Below are positions 1 through 7,619 of a stretch of 64,000 bases of DNA, one piece after another. Origin of the DNA: Xanthobacteraceae bacterium (GTDB lineage Bacteria; Pseudomonadota; Alphaproteobacteria; Rhizobiales; Xanthobacteraceae). The stretch spans positions 682,001 through 746,000 of the forward strand of contig SCUB01000001.1 of the NCBI GenBank assembly GCA_004297465.1. The letters run 5' to 3'. Each line of letters opens with the position of its first letter. Within the stretch, counting starts at the first letter, position 1. A model generated the notes under the pieces. It made no database searches. It had not been told where the DNA came from and worked only from the letters and a program-made list of their open reading frames with translations. Position numbers and translations under genes: made by a program.

Positions 1-124
1 CATCGGCAAGCTCGTCGCGCTGGAATGCCTTGTCGGCGCCGCGCGACGGAGACAATCCCGCCGCAAGGCTCATGGACACGACCAGCACGGCGAGAAGCCT
101 TGAAGCCCAAATCCTGCCGATCAT
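1..124 (-). CDS. Exported protein, N-terminal fragment (window edge)
   Basis: The reading frame starts at an ATG (complement of 122-124) preceded by GGAG at good spacing and runs off the left edge, giving about 41 residues. It begins with a typical signal peptide: basic MIGR, a hydrophobic core, and a likely cut near SRGADKAF. The mature start ADKAFQRDELAD resembles, from memory, alpha-2-macroglobulin family proteins of Bradyrhizobium relatives, but too little is visible to be sure. It is a host gene divergent from the tRNA-Arg gene. Confidence 0.6.
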   Translation of the reverse strand, partial: MIGRIWASRLLAVLVVSMSLAAGLSPSRGADKAFQRDELAD

Positions 125-358
125 ATGGAAATCTCCCTGCCGGTAATGCCCGCGCGCAGTGGCGGCATTGTCACGGGCGCGATGGCCAAAGGCAATGCCG
201 CCGACTTGGTCGAGCCGGGACGGCGGCGCGGTTCGATTTTCCGCTAACGCCTTGTCAGCTTTCCTGTGATTTGCTTTGCCGCGCGGGGGTGGACGCGGTA
301 TGGCCTTGGCGGCGTTCCGGGATAGTCCGCCGGATCATCCACGACAAAGTGAACGGAC

Positions 359-435
359 GGCCCCGTAGCTCAGCCGGATAGAGCACCAGCCTTCTAAGCT
401 GTAGGTCGCAGGTTCGAATCCTGCCGGGGTCGCCA
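359..435 (+). tRNA. tRNA-Arg (anticodon TCT)
   Basis: A cloverleaf can be folded: acceptor stem GGCCCCG pairs with CGGGGTC, the T-arm contains GGTTCGAATCC, the anticodon loop CTTCTAA gives TCT (393-395), and CCA is encoded at 433-435. The outermost anticodon-stem pair is a C-T mismatch. This is the prophage integration target: the last 45 bases recur at the other prophage end, so the 3' half of the present gene is phage-supplied and the tRNA stays functional. Confidence 0.95.
391..435 (+). repeat. attL core (45-bp direct repeat, in tRNA-Arg)
   Basis: Bases 391-435 match 44492-44536 exactly; identity stops at 390/44491 and 436/44537. The repeat covers the anticodon loop to the CCA end of the tRNA, the usual core for a tyrosine integrase. 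The crossover is expected in the anticodon-loop part, but its exact place cannot be read. Confidence 0.95.
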
Positions 436-937
436 CTCAGGCAATGCAGAAACGCCTATATTTCAGCGATTTTTCTGATTTCTGACGGCGCCATAGAGGC
501 AACCATCGTGACGAACGGATGGGGATCAAAAGGGACGTACGGGGATTTTCCGGAACCTAAATCCCCGGAAAAAGTCCCGGACTAAAACGTTTGCCGCAAC
601 TGAGCTGCCTGCACTTCCACGATCTACGCCATGATAGCGTGTTGCGGCTGCTCGGAAGGGGTTGGAACATCCCTCACTTCGCTGCCGTCTCAGGACATCG
701 CTCATGGACCTCACTCAAGCGCTATACGCACTTGCGGCAGATCGGCAACAAGTACACCGAGTGAGCATGGTTTGAGAGGGTCCTATTTAGGACATTTTCA
801 ACGGCAGTCTGAGATAATGACTAGGAACGAGTGTTGCAAATCCGCAACAAACTCCCTATATTGGGAACGATGTCGATCTGAACCTACTTGGTAGCAGCTA
901 ATACTATCTGTAATAGAAACCCCGCAGGGGGAGAATC
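436..937. other. Non-coding left phage arm between attL and the first gene
   Basis: No convincing gene was found; the short open frames here have no ribosome-binding site or protein-like composition. The stretch is less GC-rich than its surroundings. It holds repeated CCGGAAAA..TCCC motifs at 541-578 that also occur near attR, and a dyad of the form TCCC-N6-GGGA near 850. It most likely contains the P' arm of the attachment site and the promoter for the genes at 938-1456. Confidence 0.5.
541..578. promoter_or_regulatory. Candidate integrase/excisionase arm-type sites (left arm)
   Basis: Two motifs in opposite orientation lie here: the complement of CCGGAAAATCCCC at 541-553 and CCCCGGAAAAAGTCCC at 563-578. 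A near-identical copy, CCCGGAAAAAATCCC, lies at 44411-44425, the other side of the core in the circular phage. Repeats shared by both arms are typical of lambda-type arm sites. Function is inferred from position only. Confidence 0.4.
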
Positions 938-1153
938 ATGGACAAGCTGACATTTCTGACCGCAGCTAATAAAGGCTTGCGCGCGGTTTCGTTTGTTCTG
1001 TTCTTCAAATCAATCGTGGGGTTTAGCGTTGCGGTACTGGCTCTTGTCGGTTTCACCGTTCCGCTTTTAGGCTATGAGCCGACTCCCATTGCAGAGGGGT
1101 CGGCTGCGGTTGGAGGCGCACTTCTCGGCGCGTTTCTAGCTCTCCGTTCCTGA
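938..1153 (+). CDS. Small membrane protein (71 aa), prophage accessory gene
   Basis: The ATG is preceded by AGGGGGAGA at 6-7 bases, a strong site. The protein has two hydrophobic stretches (about residues 15-45 and 52-68) and no recognised domain. It is on the plus strand, opposite the late operon that ends at 1540, and its base composition is less GC-rich, as for late-acquired 'moron' genes expressed in the lysogen. Its stop is followed in the same frame by another open stretch (see 1160-1456), so the two could once have been one gene. Function unknown. Confidence 0.6.
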   Translation: MDKLTFLTAANKGLRAVSFVLFFKSIVGFSVAVLALVGFTVPLLGYEPTPIAEGSAAVGGALLGAFLALRS

Positions 1154-1159
1154 TGTCGC

Positions 1160-1456
1160 GTGTCCCCAGCCGACGACAATAGCCTCTACCGCTGGATAAC
1201 CTGCCTGATGGTGGTTTATCTGATGGTTGTCTATTTCTTGCGCTGGAAGCGAACCGGCAAATTAACTGATAACACAAACAAGTTTCTGCTTACGCAAGTC
1301 TTTGACAGTGCAACTTTTTCGGGTTCGGTGATGCTGCTTTGGGGCATCATGGACCAAACTGTTTTGCAGGCCATAGGCTCGACCAAACCTTTTTTATTGG
1401 TCGCTGGATTGGCTGGCGTATTCTATGGCCTGCACTCTCTGATTGACGATACGTAA
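1160..1456 (+). CDS. Small membrane protein (98 aa), accessory
   Basis: An open frame in the same phase as the preceding gene, separated only by its TGA and two codons. The first usable start is GTG at 1160, without a clear ribosome-binding site. Hydrophobic segments CLMVVYLMVVYFL, SVMLLWGIM and FLLVAGLAGVFYG suggest about three membrane helices. It may be translated by coupling to the upstream gene, or be the second half of a gene split by a stop mutation. No family recognised. Confidence 0.5.
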   Translation: MSPADDNSLYRWITCLMVVYLMVVYFLRWKRTGKLTDNTNKFLLTQVFDSATFSGSVMLLWGIMDQTVLQAIGSTKPFLLVAGLAGVFYGLHSLIDDT

Positions 1457-1539
1457 GCTCCCACTGAGGAGAGTATCCTTCCGACGAAGACTTCCGGCCC
1501 ATCGATGAGGTGCGCGATCGGCCGCTTAAGGCGCTTTAC

Positions 1540-1857
1540 CTATTTGTGCCGCCGCCGCACCGTCCCCGACAGCCGCACCCCGCCGCGCCGTCCGCCGAGC
1601 GCGAACGGTAGGATCACCGCGAACACCAGCACCGTCGCCAGCATCAGGATTTCGTCGAGCGCGAGCACCCGTTCGGCGCGGGCCGCCGCGTAGGCGTAAT
1701 ACAACTGCCCGCCGGCGATGCCGCCGAGCGCCAGCCGGAACAGCAGCATCATGATTTTGCGCCGGTCGGCGGTGCCGGCGCGGAACGTCACGCACTGCAT
1801 GGTCCACAACAGTGCCAGCGCCGAGGCGACGGGCATGAGGATGGCGAGATCACTCAT
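1540..1857 (-). CDS. Small membrane protein at the end of the late operon (105 aa)
   Basis: The chosen ATG (complement of 1855-1857) overlaps the stop of the upstream gene by 8 bases, so translation is probably coupled; a longer upstream start would read through that gene and was rejected. Three hydrophobic segments (about residues 4-20, 38-58, 66-85) suggest an inner-membrane protein. It sits with holin- and spanin-like genes at the 3' end of the lysis block, so a lysis or host-envelope role is possible. No family recognised. Confidence 0.6.
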   Translation of the reverse strand: MSDLAILMPVASALALLWTMQCVTFRAGTADRRKIMMLLFRLALGGIAGGQLYYAYAAARAERVLALDEILMLATVLVFAVILPFALGGRRGGVRLSGTVRRRHK

Positions 1858-2143
1858 TGCGGCCTCCGATATTGGGCCGCCATCGTGTCGCGGCGGCGAC
1901 CACGGATTGGCAGATCGCCATGCCGGCGAGCCCGACCAGAAACGCCGCGGCGCCCGACAGCGTGCCGAGATACTGCGCGGCGCTAGGGCCAAGATAGTTG
2001 GCCGACAGCGCGCCGACGATGACCGAGCCGATGAAGGCAAACGGCGAGGTGCGCTTGAAAACCAGCGCGTTGACCACGCCGCCCGACAGCCCGGCGATAA
2101 GGTCGGGCAACCGGATGCCGATTTCCGTCAGCATGTCTTTCAT
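1850..2143 (-). CDS. Holin-like membrane protein (97 aa)
   Basis: A short hydrophobic protein with two or three predicted membrane helices (about residues 12-30, 34-52, 58-80) and a charged C-terminus, the general shape of a phage holin. It lies downstream of the endolysin among other small membrane genes. I recognise no named holin family, so the call rests on size, topology and position. Confidence 0.5.
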   Translation of the reverse strand: MKDMLTEIGIRLPDLIAGLSGGVVNALVFKRTSPFAFIGSVIVGALSANYLGPSAAQYLGTLSGAAAFLVGLAGMAICQSVVAAATRWRPNIGGRNE

Positions 2144-2152
2144 GGGCGCGGC

Positions 2153-2335
2153 CTACGGCTTGTTTTTGCGGCACAGCCGCTTCCAGACGCGGTTGTGGGT
2201 ATCCACCTGTTCCTTGGTGGCGCGGGTGTCAGATGCGGCCCAATAGATCGGCTTGGCGATCTGGCAATAGGTGTCGGGGATCGGCGCGGGCTGCGATGCG
2301 CCGCACCACATGACGAATAAGCCGACACACCACAT
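2153..2335 (-). CDS. Small lysis-region protein, possible outer spanin (60 aa)
   Basis: A hydrophobic start with Cys at positions 3 and 11 is followed by a polar segment ending in a WKRLCRK cluster. The core DTYCQIAKPIYW...THNRVWKRLC is of a type common in phage lysis regions of alphaproteobacteria. Position just downstream of a Rz-like gene fits an Rz1-like outer-membrane partner, but the lipobox around Cys11 is not canonical. An overlapping frame at 2140-2328 was rejected for lack of protein-like composition. Confidence 0.5.
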   Translation of the reverse strand: MWCVGLFVMWCGASQPAPIPDTYCQIAKPIYWAASDTRATKEQVDTHNRVWKRLCRKNKP

Positions 2336-2337
2336 GG

Positions 2338-2520
2338 CTAGATGTCGCTATTCATGGCCGCGAAGATTTCAAGGGCCATAAATACCCACACGGCACAGCC
2401 AATGATGCCTGAAACGATTAGCGCATAACTGACCCAGCCGGTTGTGAAAAAGCCACCGACCAGAACGGCAATGACAATCGCTAAAAAAGCAAAAATGACA
2501 AGATTACCAATCCAATTCAT
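2338..2520 (-). CDS. Two-helix membrane protein (60 aa)
   Basis: Almost the whole protein is two hydrophobic helices (about residues 4-26 and 31-52). The ATG follows the upstream stop by 3 bases. It lies between spanin-like genes; a holin or antiholin role is possible but unproved. Confidence 0.55.
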   Translation of the reverse strand: MNWIGNLVIFAFLAIVIAVLVGGFFTTGWVSYALIVSGIIGCAVWVFMALEIFAAMNSDI

Positions 2521-2523
2521 GAC

Positions 2524-2796
2524 TTAGTCCTTTCGTTTAAATTCGGGATCGAACGCGCCGTCATCAGTCGGATGATCGGCATGCGCCTTGGCAGCATCGG
2601 CTTCGGCGTCACGGGCCTCCGCGACCTGATCGGCGGCTTTGCGATCGGCCTCGTTGACCGCCTCAGCCCGGCCGGCGTCACGCTGCGCCTGCGCCGCGCG
2701 CGCGTCCGCGAGGGCATCGCGGACAAACTGCACCAGCGAGCCGAGAAGGAGCGCGAGCCCCTTCCCGGCGAGCCAGCTCAGCGCGGCCTCGATCAT
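2524..2796 (-). CDS. Inner spanin (Rz)-like protein (90 aa)
   Basis: One N-terminal hydrophobic segment (residues 4-26) is followed by a long charged, Ala/Glu/Arg-rich helix likely to be a coiled coil. This is the architecture of an Rz-type inner spanin, which links the inner to the outer membrane during lysis. The start overlaps the upstream stop as ATGA. No sequence family was recognised beyond this. Confidence 0.6.
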   Translation of the reverse strand: MIEAALSWLAGKGLALLLGSLVQFVRDALADARAAQAQRDAGRAEAVNEADRKAADQVAEARDAEADAAKAHADHPTDDGAFDPEFKRKD

Positions 2797-3269
2797 TTGG
2801 CCGCAGCCGGCGCCGGTGCGACCAGCGCCAGCTTGGCGATGATCTTCTCGCGGAGTTGCTCGTCGCTGAGTCCGAACTTGGCGATCGCGGCCGGCGCGGC
2901 CTGGATCACGTAGGTCAGCGCCTGGTCGATCGCCGGGTTGCTGATGGTGATGGTCTTGCCCTCAAGCTTGTGGCCGAGCGCGTTGAGGGCGAGGCCCGCC
3001 GCGTTGGTCAGCGCCGTCTGCAGCGCGTCGCGCTGGCTGTCCTCGATCGACAAGCCCATCTTGCGGCGGATCAATTCCAGCACGATGCCGATCAGGCCGA
3101 TGATCAGCGCGGAGGCCACGGCGGCGATCAGATCATGCCAGGAGGCGTAGGCGGCGCCGAGATCGAGCGCATGGGCCGGCGCGGCCGACGTCACGAGGAT
3201 GGACACCGCCAGCAGCGCGAAGGACATGAGGGACAGCGCCGCGCCAAGCGGCGCGCTGAGGAACTTCAT
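2793..3269 (-). CDS. Holin-like protein with signal anchor (158 aa)
   Basis: It has an N-terminal hydrophobic stretch with a signal-peptide look (ending AHA-LD) and a second membrane helix (about residues 47-66), then a soluble helical domain with the repeated theme AGLALNALG...NPAIDQALTYV. This resembles LLH-type phage holins in layout. It follows the endolysin gene, as holins often do. Family assignment is tentative. Confidence 0.55.
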   Translation of the reverse strand: MKFLSAPLGAALSLMSFALLAVSILVTSAAPAHALDLGAAYASWHDLIAAVASALIIGLIGIVLELIRRKMGLSIEDSQRDALQTALTNAAGLALNALGHKLEGKTITISNPAIDQALTYVIQAAPAAIAKFGLSDEQLREKIIAKLALVAPAPAAAK

Positions 3270-3323
3270 GGGTCACCTATGAGGTTTGAGGTTTTGCCCG
3301 GAGGCCGCCGGGCGCGGATTGGT

Positions 3324-4190
3324 TCAGAGCCGCGCGAACTGGAAATGCATCCAGTCGTAGTCGCGGGCGCGCCCCAGGCTGACCGCGCCCTCGTCCTCGA
3401 CGAAGCGCCACCAGGCGTCATATTCCGCGCCGTCGAGCGTGGCCTGGGCGCGATGCATGTTGAGCGCGTTGTGATCGGGGTCCATGTCGAACGCGCAGCC
3501 CCAGGAGTGGATCGACCACGCCGACGAACTGCCGCGCATCCTGCGGACGTTGAGGCAGCCACCGTAGAGGTCGAGCCGCAGCCGCCTGATGTCGTCGGCG
3601 CCGTAGTGATCGAGCGCGCGCACGAAGATACGCTCTAAACTCTCCTTGACCTTGGCATTGCAACTGATCTCGGACACGCCGACGGGGAGGTCCCACGCCA
3701 GCCGCATCCGGTACGGCAGGATCAGCTTGACGCAGTTCGCGCCCTTGGGGCCAAAGAAGGAATCCATCGCGGCCGCGCTCTGGCGCGGCCATTGCGGCAC
3801 GCTGGATGGCGCGCCGGCCTTGCTTGACGTGACCGGCGGCAGCGCGCGGGAGGCAACCGCCGGTGCCGTTGCGTCGTCGCGCCAGTTCTCGATCGCCGGG
3901 GCGGGCTTGCCGGCATTGAGCTGGCGCGCATCGAACACCTCGCAGGCGTAGCGGGTTTGCGCGCCGGCGAGGCCGTCGATCTGGCCGGGATCGATGCCGG
4001 CGATACGGCAGAGCAATTGCTCCGCCGCGACGAGGCGGCGGCTCGCCTGCCACTCCTCGATGCCGGCGACATGCTGGCTCATCAGGAGCGCGAGCACGCC
4101 CTGCAAGGTCTGCTTGCCGGCATCGCCGTCGATCGCGCCGGCATAGAGGCCGATCGATTTGAGATACGTCTGTACGTCGCGGATGTTCAT
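3324..4190 (-). CDS. Endolysin: M15 peptidoglycan peptidase with N-terminal binding repeats
   Basis: Two short peptidoglycan-binding-like repeats (around residues 5-35 and 55-85, each with an IDG turn) lead by a linker to an M15 D-Ala-D-Ala carboxypeptidase-type domain (about 140-288). Zinc-ligand motifs are IHSWGCAFDMDP (His228, Asp235) and DWMHFQF (His282). It would cut cell-wall peptides at lysis. No signal peptide is present, so export would depend on a holin. It heads the lysis block, downstream of the fibre genes. Confidence 0.85.
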   Translation of the reverse strand: MNIRDVQTYLKSIGLYAGAIDGDAGKQTLQGVLALLMSQHVAGIEEWQASRRLVAAEQLLCRIAGIDPGQIDGLAGAQTRYACEVFDARQLNAGKPAPAIENWRDDATAPAVASRALPPVTSSKAGAPSSVPQWPRQSAAAMDSFFGPKGANCVKLILPYRMRLAWDLPVGVSEISCNAKVKESLERIFVRALDHYGADDIRRLRLDLYGGCLNVRRMRGSSSAWSIHSWGCAFDMDPDHNALNMHRAQATLDGAEYDAWWRFVEDEGAVSLGRARDYDWMHFQFARL

Positions 4191-4253
4191 CGCCGCAGCT
4201 CCGGTCAGGTTGTCAGGATGTGGTTGATTGCGCCTGGCCGGCGCCGGCCGCGC

Positions 4254-4649
4254 CTATTCCGGCGCGAGGATGATTTCCGGATCGAGCGCGAGCGCGGCGA
4301 TCAGCGCGCGGGCATCAGCGTCATCGGCCGCCACCGCTTGCAGCGTCAAAAACCGCATCTTGAGAGTTGGATGCTGATCGAGCAGCGTCACCGCCTCGGC
4401 CGATTTTCCCAGCCCCTCGATGCGCCGCACGATGCGATAGGTCGAGACGCTGTGGTAGGGCGGCACGTTCTGCGCGCGCAGGATGTCCCTCAGTTCGTCC
4501 ACCGACGCCACGCGCGGCTCGATTTCGCCCTCGCGCTCGCGCCACGCCAGATATTCCGCATCGTCAATGGCGACGAACGCGGCGCGCTTCGAGGCATAGA
4601 CCTGCGTTTCGTCGCTGCCGATAAACCAGTACCAGTCGGATTTTGTCAT
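4254..4649 (-). CDS. Conserved phage protein near tail fibres (131 aa)
   Basis: The N-terminal half carries WYWFIGSDETQVYASKR-type sequence and the C-terminal half a helical segment (STYRIVRRIEGLGKSAEAV, then MRFLTLQAVAADDAD). Proteins of this shape commonly follow fibre genes in alphaproteobacterial siphophages and may act in fibre assembly; that role is inference from position. Confidence 0.6.
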   Translation of the reverse strand: MTKSDWYWFIGSDETQVYASKRAAFVAIDDAEYLAWREREGEIEPRVASVDELRDILRAQNVPPYHSVSTYRIVRRIEGLGKSAEAVTLLDQHPTLKMRFLTLQAVAADDADARALIAALALDPEIILAPE

Positions 4650-4658
4650 GGATCACCT

Positions 4659-5633
4659 CTAGAAATATTGCCCGCCGGTGACGGTTGAGCCGGCTGCATC
4701 GCCGGGGAAATAGGTGGCGGAACCGCTCGCTGTCTGGATGACGCCATTCGCGGCGGCACTATAGCGCGCGCCTGTCGCGCCCCCCGAGATCGTCGCCGTG
4801 TAACGGACCTTGGCGCTCTCGCACACCACGAAGGCCCAGCTGAAAGCGGGCGTGCCGGTCAGCGTGACGGTAGAGCCTTCGACCTGCGGGAACGCCCACG
4901 CTGTCGCGTAGATATGTGCCGAGGCGCCGCCGCTGACGGCGAAACCCGACGCAGCGAGGAACGATGCGCCAGAGGCCGACAGGTTGATGTGATAGCCGGA
5001 CGGATACGCCCCGAATTCAACGTTGGTGCTGACAATTACCTTCGTCGGGGCAGTGACCTGGATGGCAGTCTTGCCCGAAGTGCCTGAGCCATCAAATTTG
5101 AAATTCTGGACGGTCACGGTGCCGGGTAGCGGAGCAGTAATAGAGATACCGTTCCCGGTTCCCGCGATGATGGCCCCTGTGGTGTTCTCGCCCTTAACGA
5201 CGAGGCTGCCGCCGCCGAGCCACGCCGAATTCAACGAGAGACCGGCATAGGTGCCGATGCCGGCCTGGATGGTGACGGTGTAGCCGCCGAAATCGAGTTT
5301 GGAACGGACGGCCGTGTAGGCCGCCTGCAGCGTCAGGAACGCGCCACCGGACGAATTGGTGAGGCCATCGTTGGCGTCGTTGCCGTCCGCGCGCACGTAA
5401 TAGGTGCGCGCGGCCGTCAGCAGTTCGCGGACATCGACGCCCTTCTGCACCACGCCGGAGGCGGCAGTCGTCGCACTCTGCTTGAGATTGGAAAATGCGC
5501 TTGCCGCCGTCGACGCGCCGGTGCCGCCCTTGCCGATGCTCAGCGGCGACGTGCCGGGGTTGGTCTGCGCGAAGGATGACGACGCCAGCGCGAGCGCCAG
5601 CGCCGCCGCGAGAAGGCGCGCGAAAAGCTTCAT
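4659..5633 (-). CDS. Tail fibre / spike-like protein with signal-peptide-like start (324 aa)
   Basis: Residues 1-23 look like a secretory signal peptide ending SSFA-Q, odd for a virion protein. They are followed by SIGKGGTGASTAASAF, a motif common in phage tail fibres, then a region rich in Gly, Ser and Thr with repeated beta-strand pattern (TVTIQAGIGTYAG, SLVVKGENTTGAI) suggesting a right-handed beta-helix. It probably binds host surface polysaccharide. A good RBS is not obvious. Confidence 0.7.
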   Translation of the reverse strand: MKLFARLLAAALALALASSSFAQTNPGTSPLSIGKGGTGASTAASAFSNLKQSATTAASGVVQKGVDVRELLTAARTYYVRADGNDANDGLTNSSGGAFLTLQAAYTAVRSKLDFGGYTVTIQAGIGTYAGLSLNSAWLGGGSLVVKGENTTGAIIAGTGNGISITAPLPGTVTVQNFKFDGSGTSGKTAIQVTAPTKVIVSTNVEFGAYPSGYHINLSASGASFLAASGFAVSGGASAHIYATAWAFPQVEGSTVTLTGTPAFSWAFVVCESAKVRYTATISGGATGARYSAAANGVIQTASGSATYFPGDAAGSTVTGGQYF

Positions 5634-5646
5634 CGGGTTTCGTCCC

Positions 5647-6219
5647 TTAAATCCAGCCGGAGCCGTCGGCGAGCGGGGTCAGGATGATCGAGGCTCCGTT
5701 GGAGTCGACCACGAACGACGCGCCGCCCATGATGGTCTCGGCGCCATTGGGCACGATGGTGATGGCGTGGGTGGCGGCGTCATACTTGCCGTCGACGATG
5801 CGGATCGGCCGCGGCCGCGCGGCGGAGGCCGGAAGATTGACCGTCGTTGCGGCGCCCACGGTTTTACTGATCACCACGATGTCGTCGACATCATTGATCG
5901 CCACGGCGCCGGCGGCGGTGACGATGCGCTGGGCCAGCAGCATCTCAGCGCGCGAGATCGCCTTGAAGCGGTAGCCGTCGAGGCTGATCAGACAGGTGGT
6001 GCCGTTGTCGGCCGAGGTGGTATCGGCGGTGTCGAGATAGAAATCTGTTTTGAGGCTTTCGACGTAGGCACCACCGAACTGTCCGGCCAGCTGGGTGTTG
6101 CGCACATCGCTGACCGTCCCGAAGCGCTGGCGCAGATAGGTTTTTTCGTAGGCGCGGAACGCCGACTTGGAGACGTCGACGTCATCGACCAGGACACCGT
6201 CAATTGGATGCTCGGCCAT
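5647..6219 (-). CDS. Tail fibre-associated protein (190 aa)
   Basis: The start was set at 6219 because GGAGG lies at good spacing and the stop of the upstream fibre gene overlaps it (TAATG); an upstream extension is a shadow of that gene. The C-terminal third (IRIVDGKYDAATHAITIVPNGAETIMGGASF) is a beta-rich sequence typical of fibre or tip domains. Likely a structural fibre component; exact role unknown. Confidence 0.65.
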   Translation of the reverse strand: MAEHPIDGVLVDDVDVSKSAFRAYEKTYLRQRFGTVSDVRNTQLAGQFGGAYVESLKTDFYLDTADTTSADNGTTCLISLDGYRFKAISRAEMLLAQRIVTAAGAVAINDVDDIVVISKTVGAATTVNLPASAARPRPIRIVDGKYDAATHAITIVPNGAETIMGGASFVVDSNGASIILTPLADGSGWI

Positions 6220-7619
6220 TACGATTTCCTCCGACCGTAGAGGGTGAAACGCCCGGTCGAGATGTTGCCGGCGCCGAACAGGAAGCGGATCGCGGTGATG
6301 GCGCCGGCGGTGCGGCGCAGGCCGGAGCCGCTGAACATCACCAGGTCGCCGGTGTCGTTGATGTAGGAGCCCTTGAAGTCGATCAGGATGAGGTCCGCCG
6401 CTTCCGGATTGGAGAATTCGATCGTGCAGCGGAAATTCTCGCCGGAGGCATTGCCGACTTTGGCCGAGATCAACCCCGTGCCGGCAGTCTCTATATTTCC
6501 GGTGGCGCCGAGAAATATCCGGGCCGCGGTATTTCCCAGCATCACGGCCACGGCGGAGGCCACCGCGCTGTCCGACAGAGCGGTGCAACTATAGCCATAG
6601 CCGCTCGTCACCCAGGTCGGCGTGGCGCCGGTGCCGACGCGCAGGCCGGCGGAGACGCCATCGCTCGCCGGCTTGGCGCTGGCGATGTCGAGCACGTAGG
6701 TGTCGTAGGTGTCGTCGAGCCCGGTAAAATCGATGCTGGCGACGCCGGCGGCGGCTTGCGTCGAGATCAGGTCCAGGCCGGCGGTGCGCGTCACCCAGGC
6801 CGATCCGCTGTAGACCGCCTTGGCGCCAACCGCGCTGTCGTAGACCTCGTCGCCGGCGGACGGCACATAATAGCTCCAGGTGCCGGCCGCCTCGCACAGC
6901 GCGATCTGCAGCGACTTGCCGGCCCATGCGCCGGTTGGCGCGGCACCGATGACATAGGCATCGCCCACGGCGGGCGAGCCGGGCGGCGCGTTGGTGGTCT
7001 TGTTGATGACCTTGAGGATGCCGCCGGCCTTGAGGTTAAGCAGCGCCGACGGCGGCACGGCGTTGGCGCCGAACAGTTGCGTGCCCAGCCCCAGCGTCCA
7101 GTTGCCGGCGGCATCGCGATGGTAGAACGAGGCGACGTCCTCGACATAGATCGGGCGGCCGACCGGAACCGTGATGTATTCCCAGCCGCGCGCGGTGTCG
7201 ACCGCGATCGCACCCTCATGCCCGGCCCAGGCCCCGGTGCAGCCGGCCGGCAGCAGGTAGGCGTCGCCGAGCGCCGGCGACCCCGGCGGCGCCGTGGTCG
7301 AGAAGCTCAGCACGGCGTAGACGTCGACGCTCGATCCGACGGCGAGCTTGTAGCGGCGACCCTCGGCACTCACCAGGCAGGTGACGCCGTCATGCGCCGT
7401 GGTGGCGTCGGTGGCGTCGTAATGATAGACGCGGCCGTGAAACAGCACGTCGATGACGGCCGCGGCGGTCGCCGGATCGAGTGCGATCAGGCTCTGCATG
7501 TCGTCGGCGTCGGCGAGCACGTAGGGCATGCGCGTGGTCAACAGGCTGCGCGTCAGCGTCTTGTTGGCCTGCGCGCCGCCGTTGAGGCCGCAGGCGGCGA
7601 TGGCGTCATGGGCGGTCAT
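6219..7619 (-). CDS. Tail fibre protein with DUF2793-type repeats (466 aa)
   Basis: Two similar blocks, APPGSPALGDAYLLPAGCTGAWAG and APPGSPAVGDAYVIGAAPTGAWAG (within about residues 109-260), match the DUF2793 module of phage and gene-transfer-agent tail tips. The C-terminal part is beta-rich and ends in GRFTLYGRRKS, a common fibre ending. It follows the host-specificity protein without a gap and probably attaches to it. Confidence 0.75.
   Translation of the reverse strand: MTAHDAIAACGLNGGAQANKTLTRSLLTTRMPYVLADADDMQSLIALDPATAAAVIDVLFHGRVYHYDATDATTAHDGVTCLVSAEGRRYKLAVGSSVDVYAVLSFSTTAPPGSPALGDAYLLPAGCTGAWAGHEGAIAVDTARGWEYITVPVGRPIYVEDVASFYHRDAAGNWTLGLGTQLFGANAVPPSALLNLKAGGILKVINKTTNAPPGSPAVGDAYVIGAAPTGAWAGKSLQIALCEAAGTWSYYVPSAGDEVYDSAVGAKAVYSGSAWVTRTAGLDLISTQAAAGVASIDFTGLDDTYDTYVLDIASAKPASDGVSAGLRVGTGATPTWVTSGYGYSCTALSDSAVASAVAVMLGNTAARIFLGATGNIETAGTGLISAKVGNASGENFRCTIEFSNPEAADLILIDFKGSYINDTGDLVMFSGSGLRRTAGAITAIRFLFGAGNISTGRFTLYGRRKS

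Noticed and set aside
25-381. Plus-strand ORF overlapping the tRNA gene
   Set aside because: Antisense to the exported-protein start and running into the tRNA; no RBS or domain.
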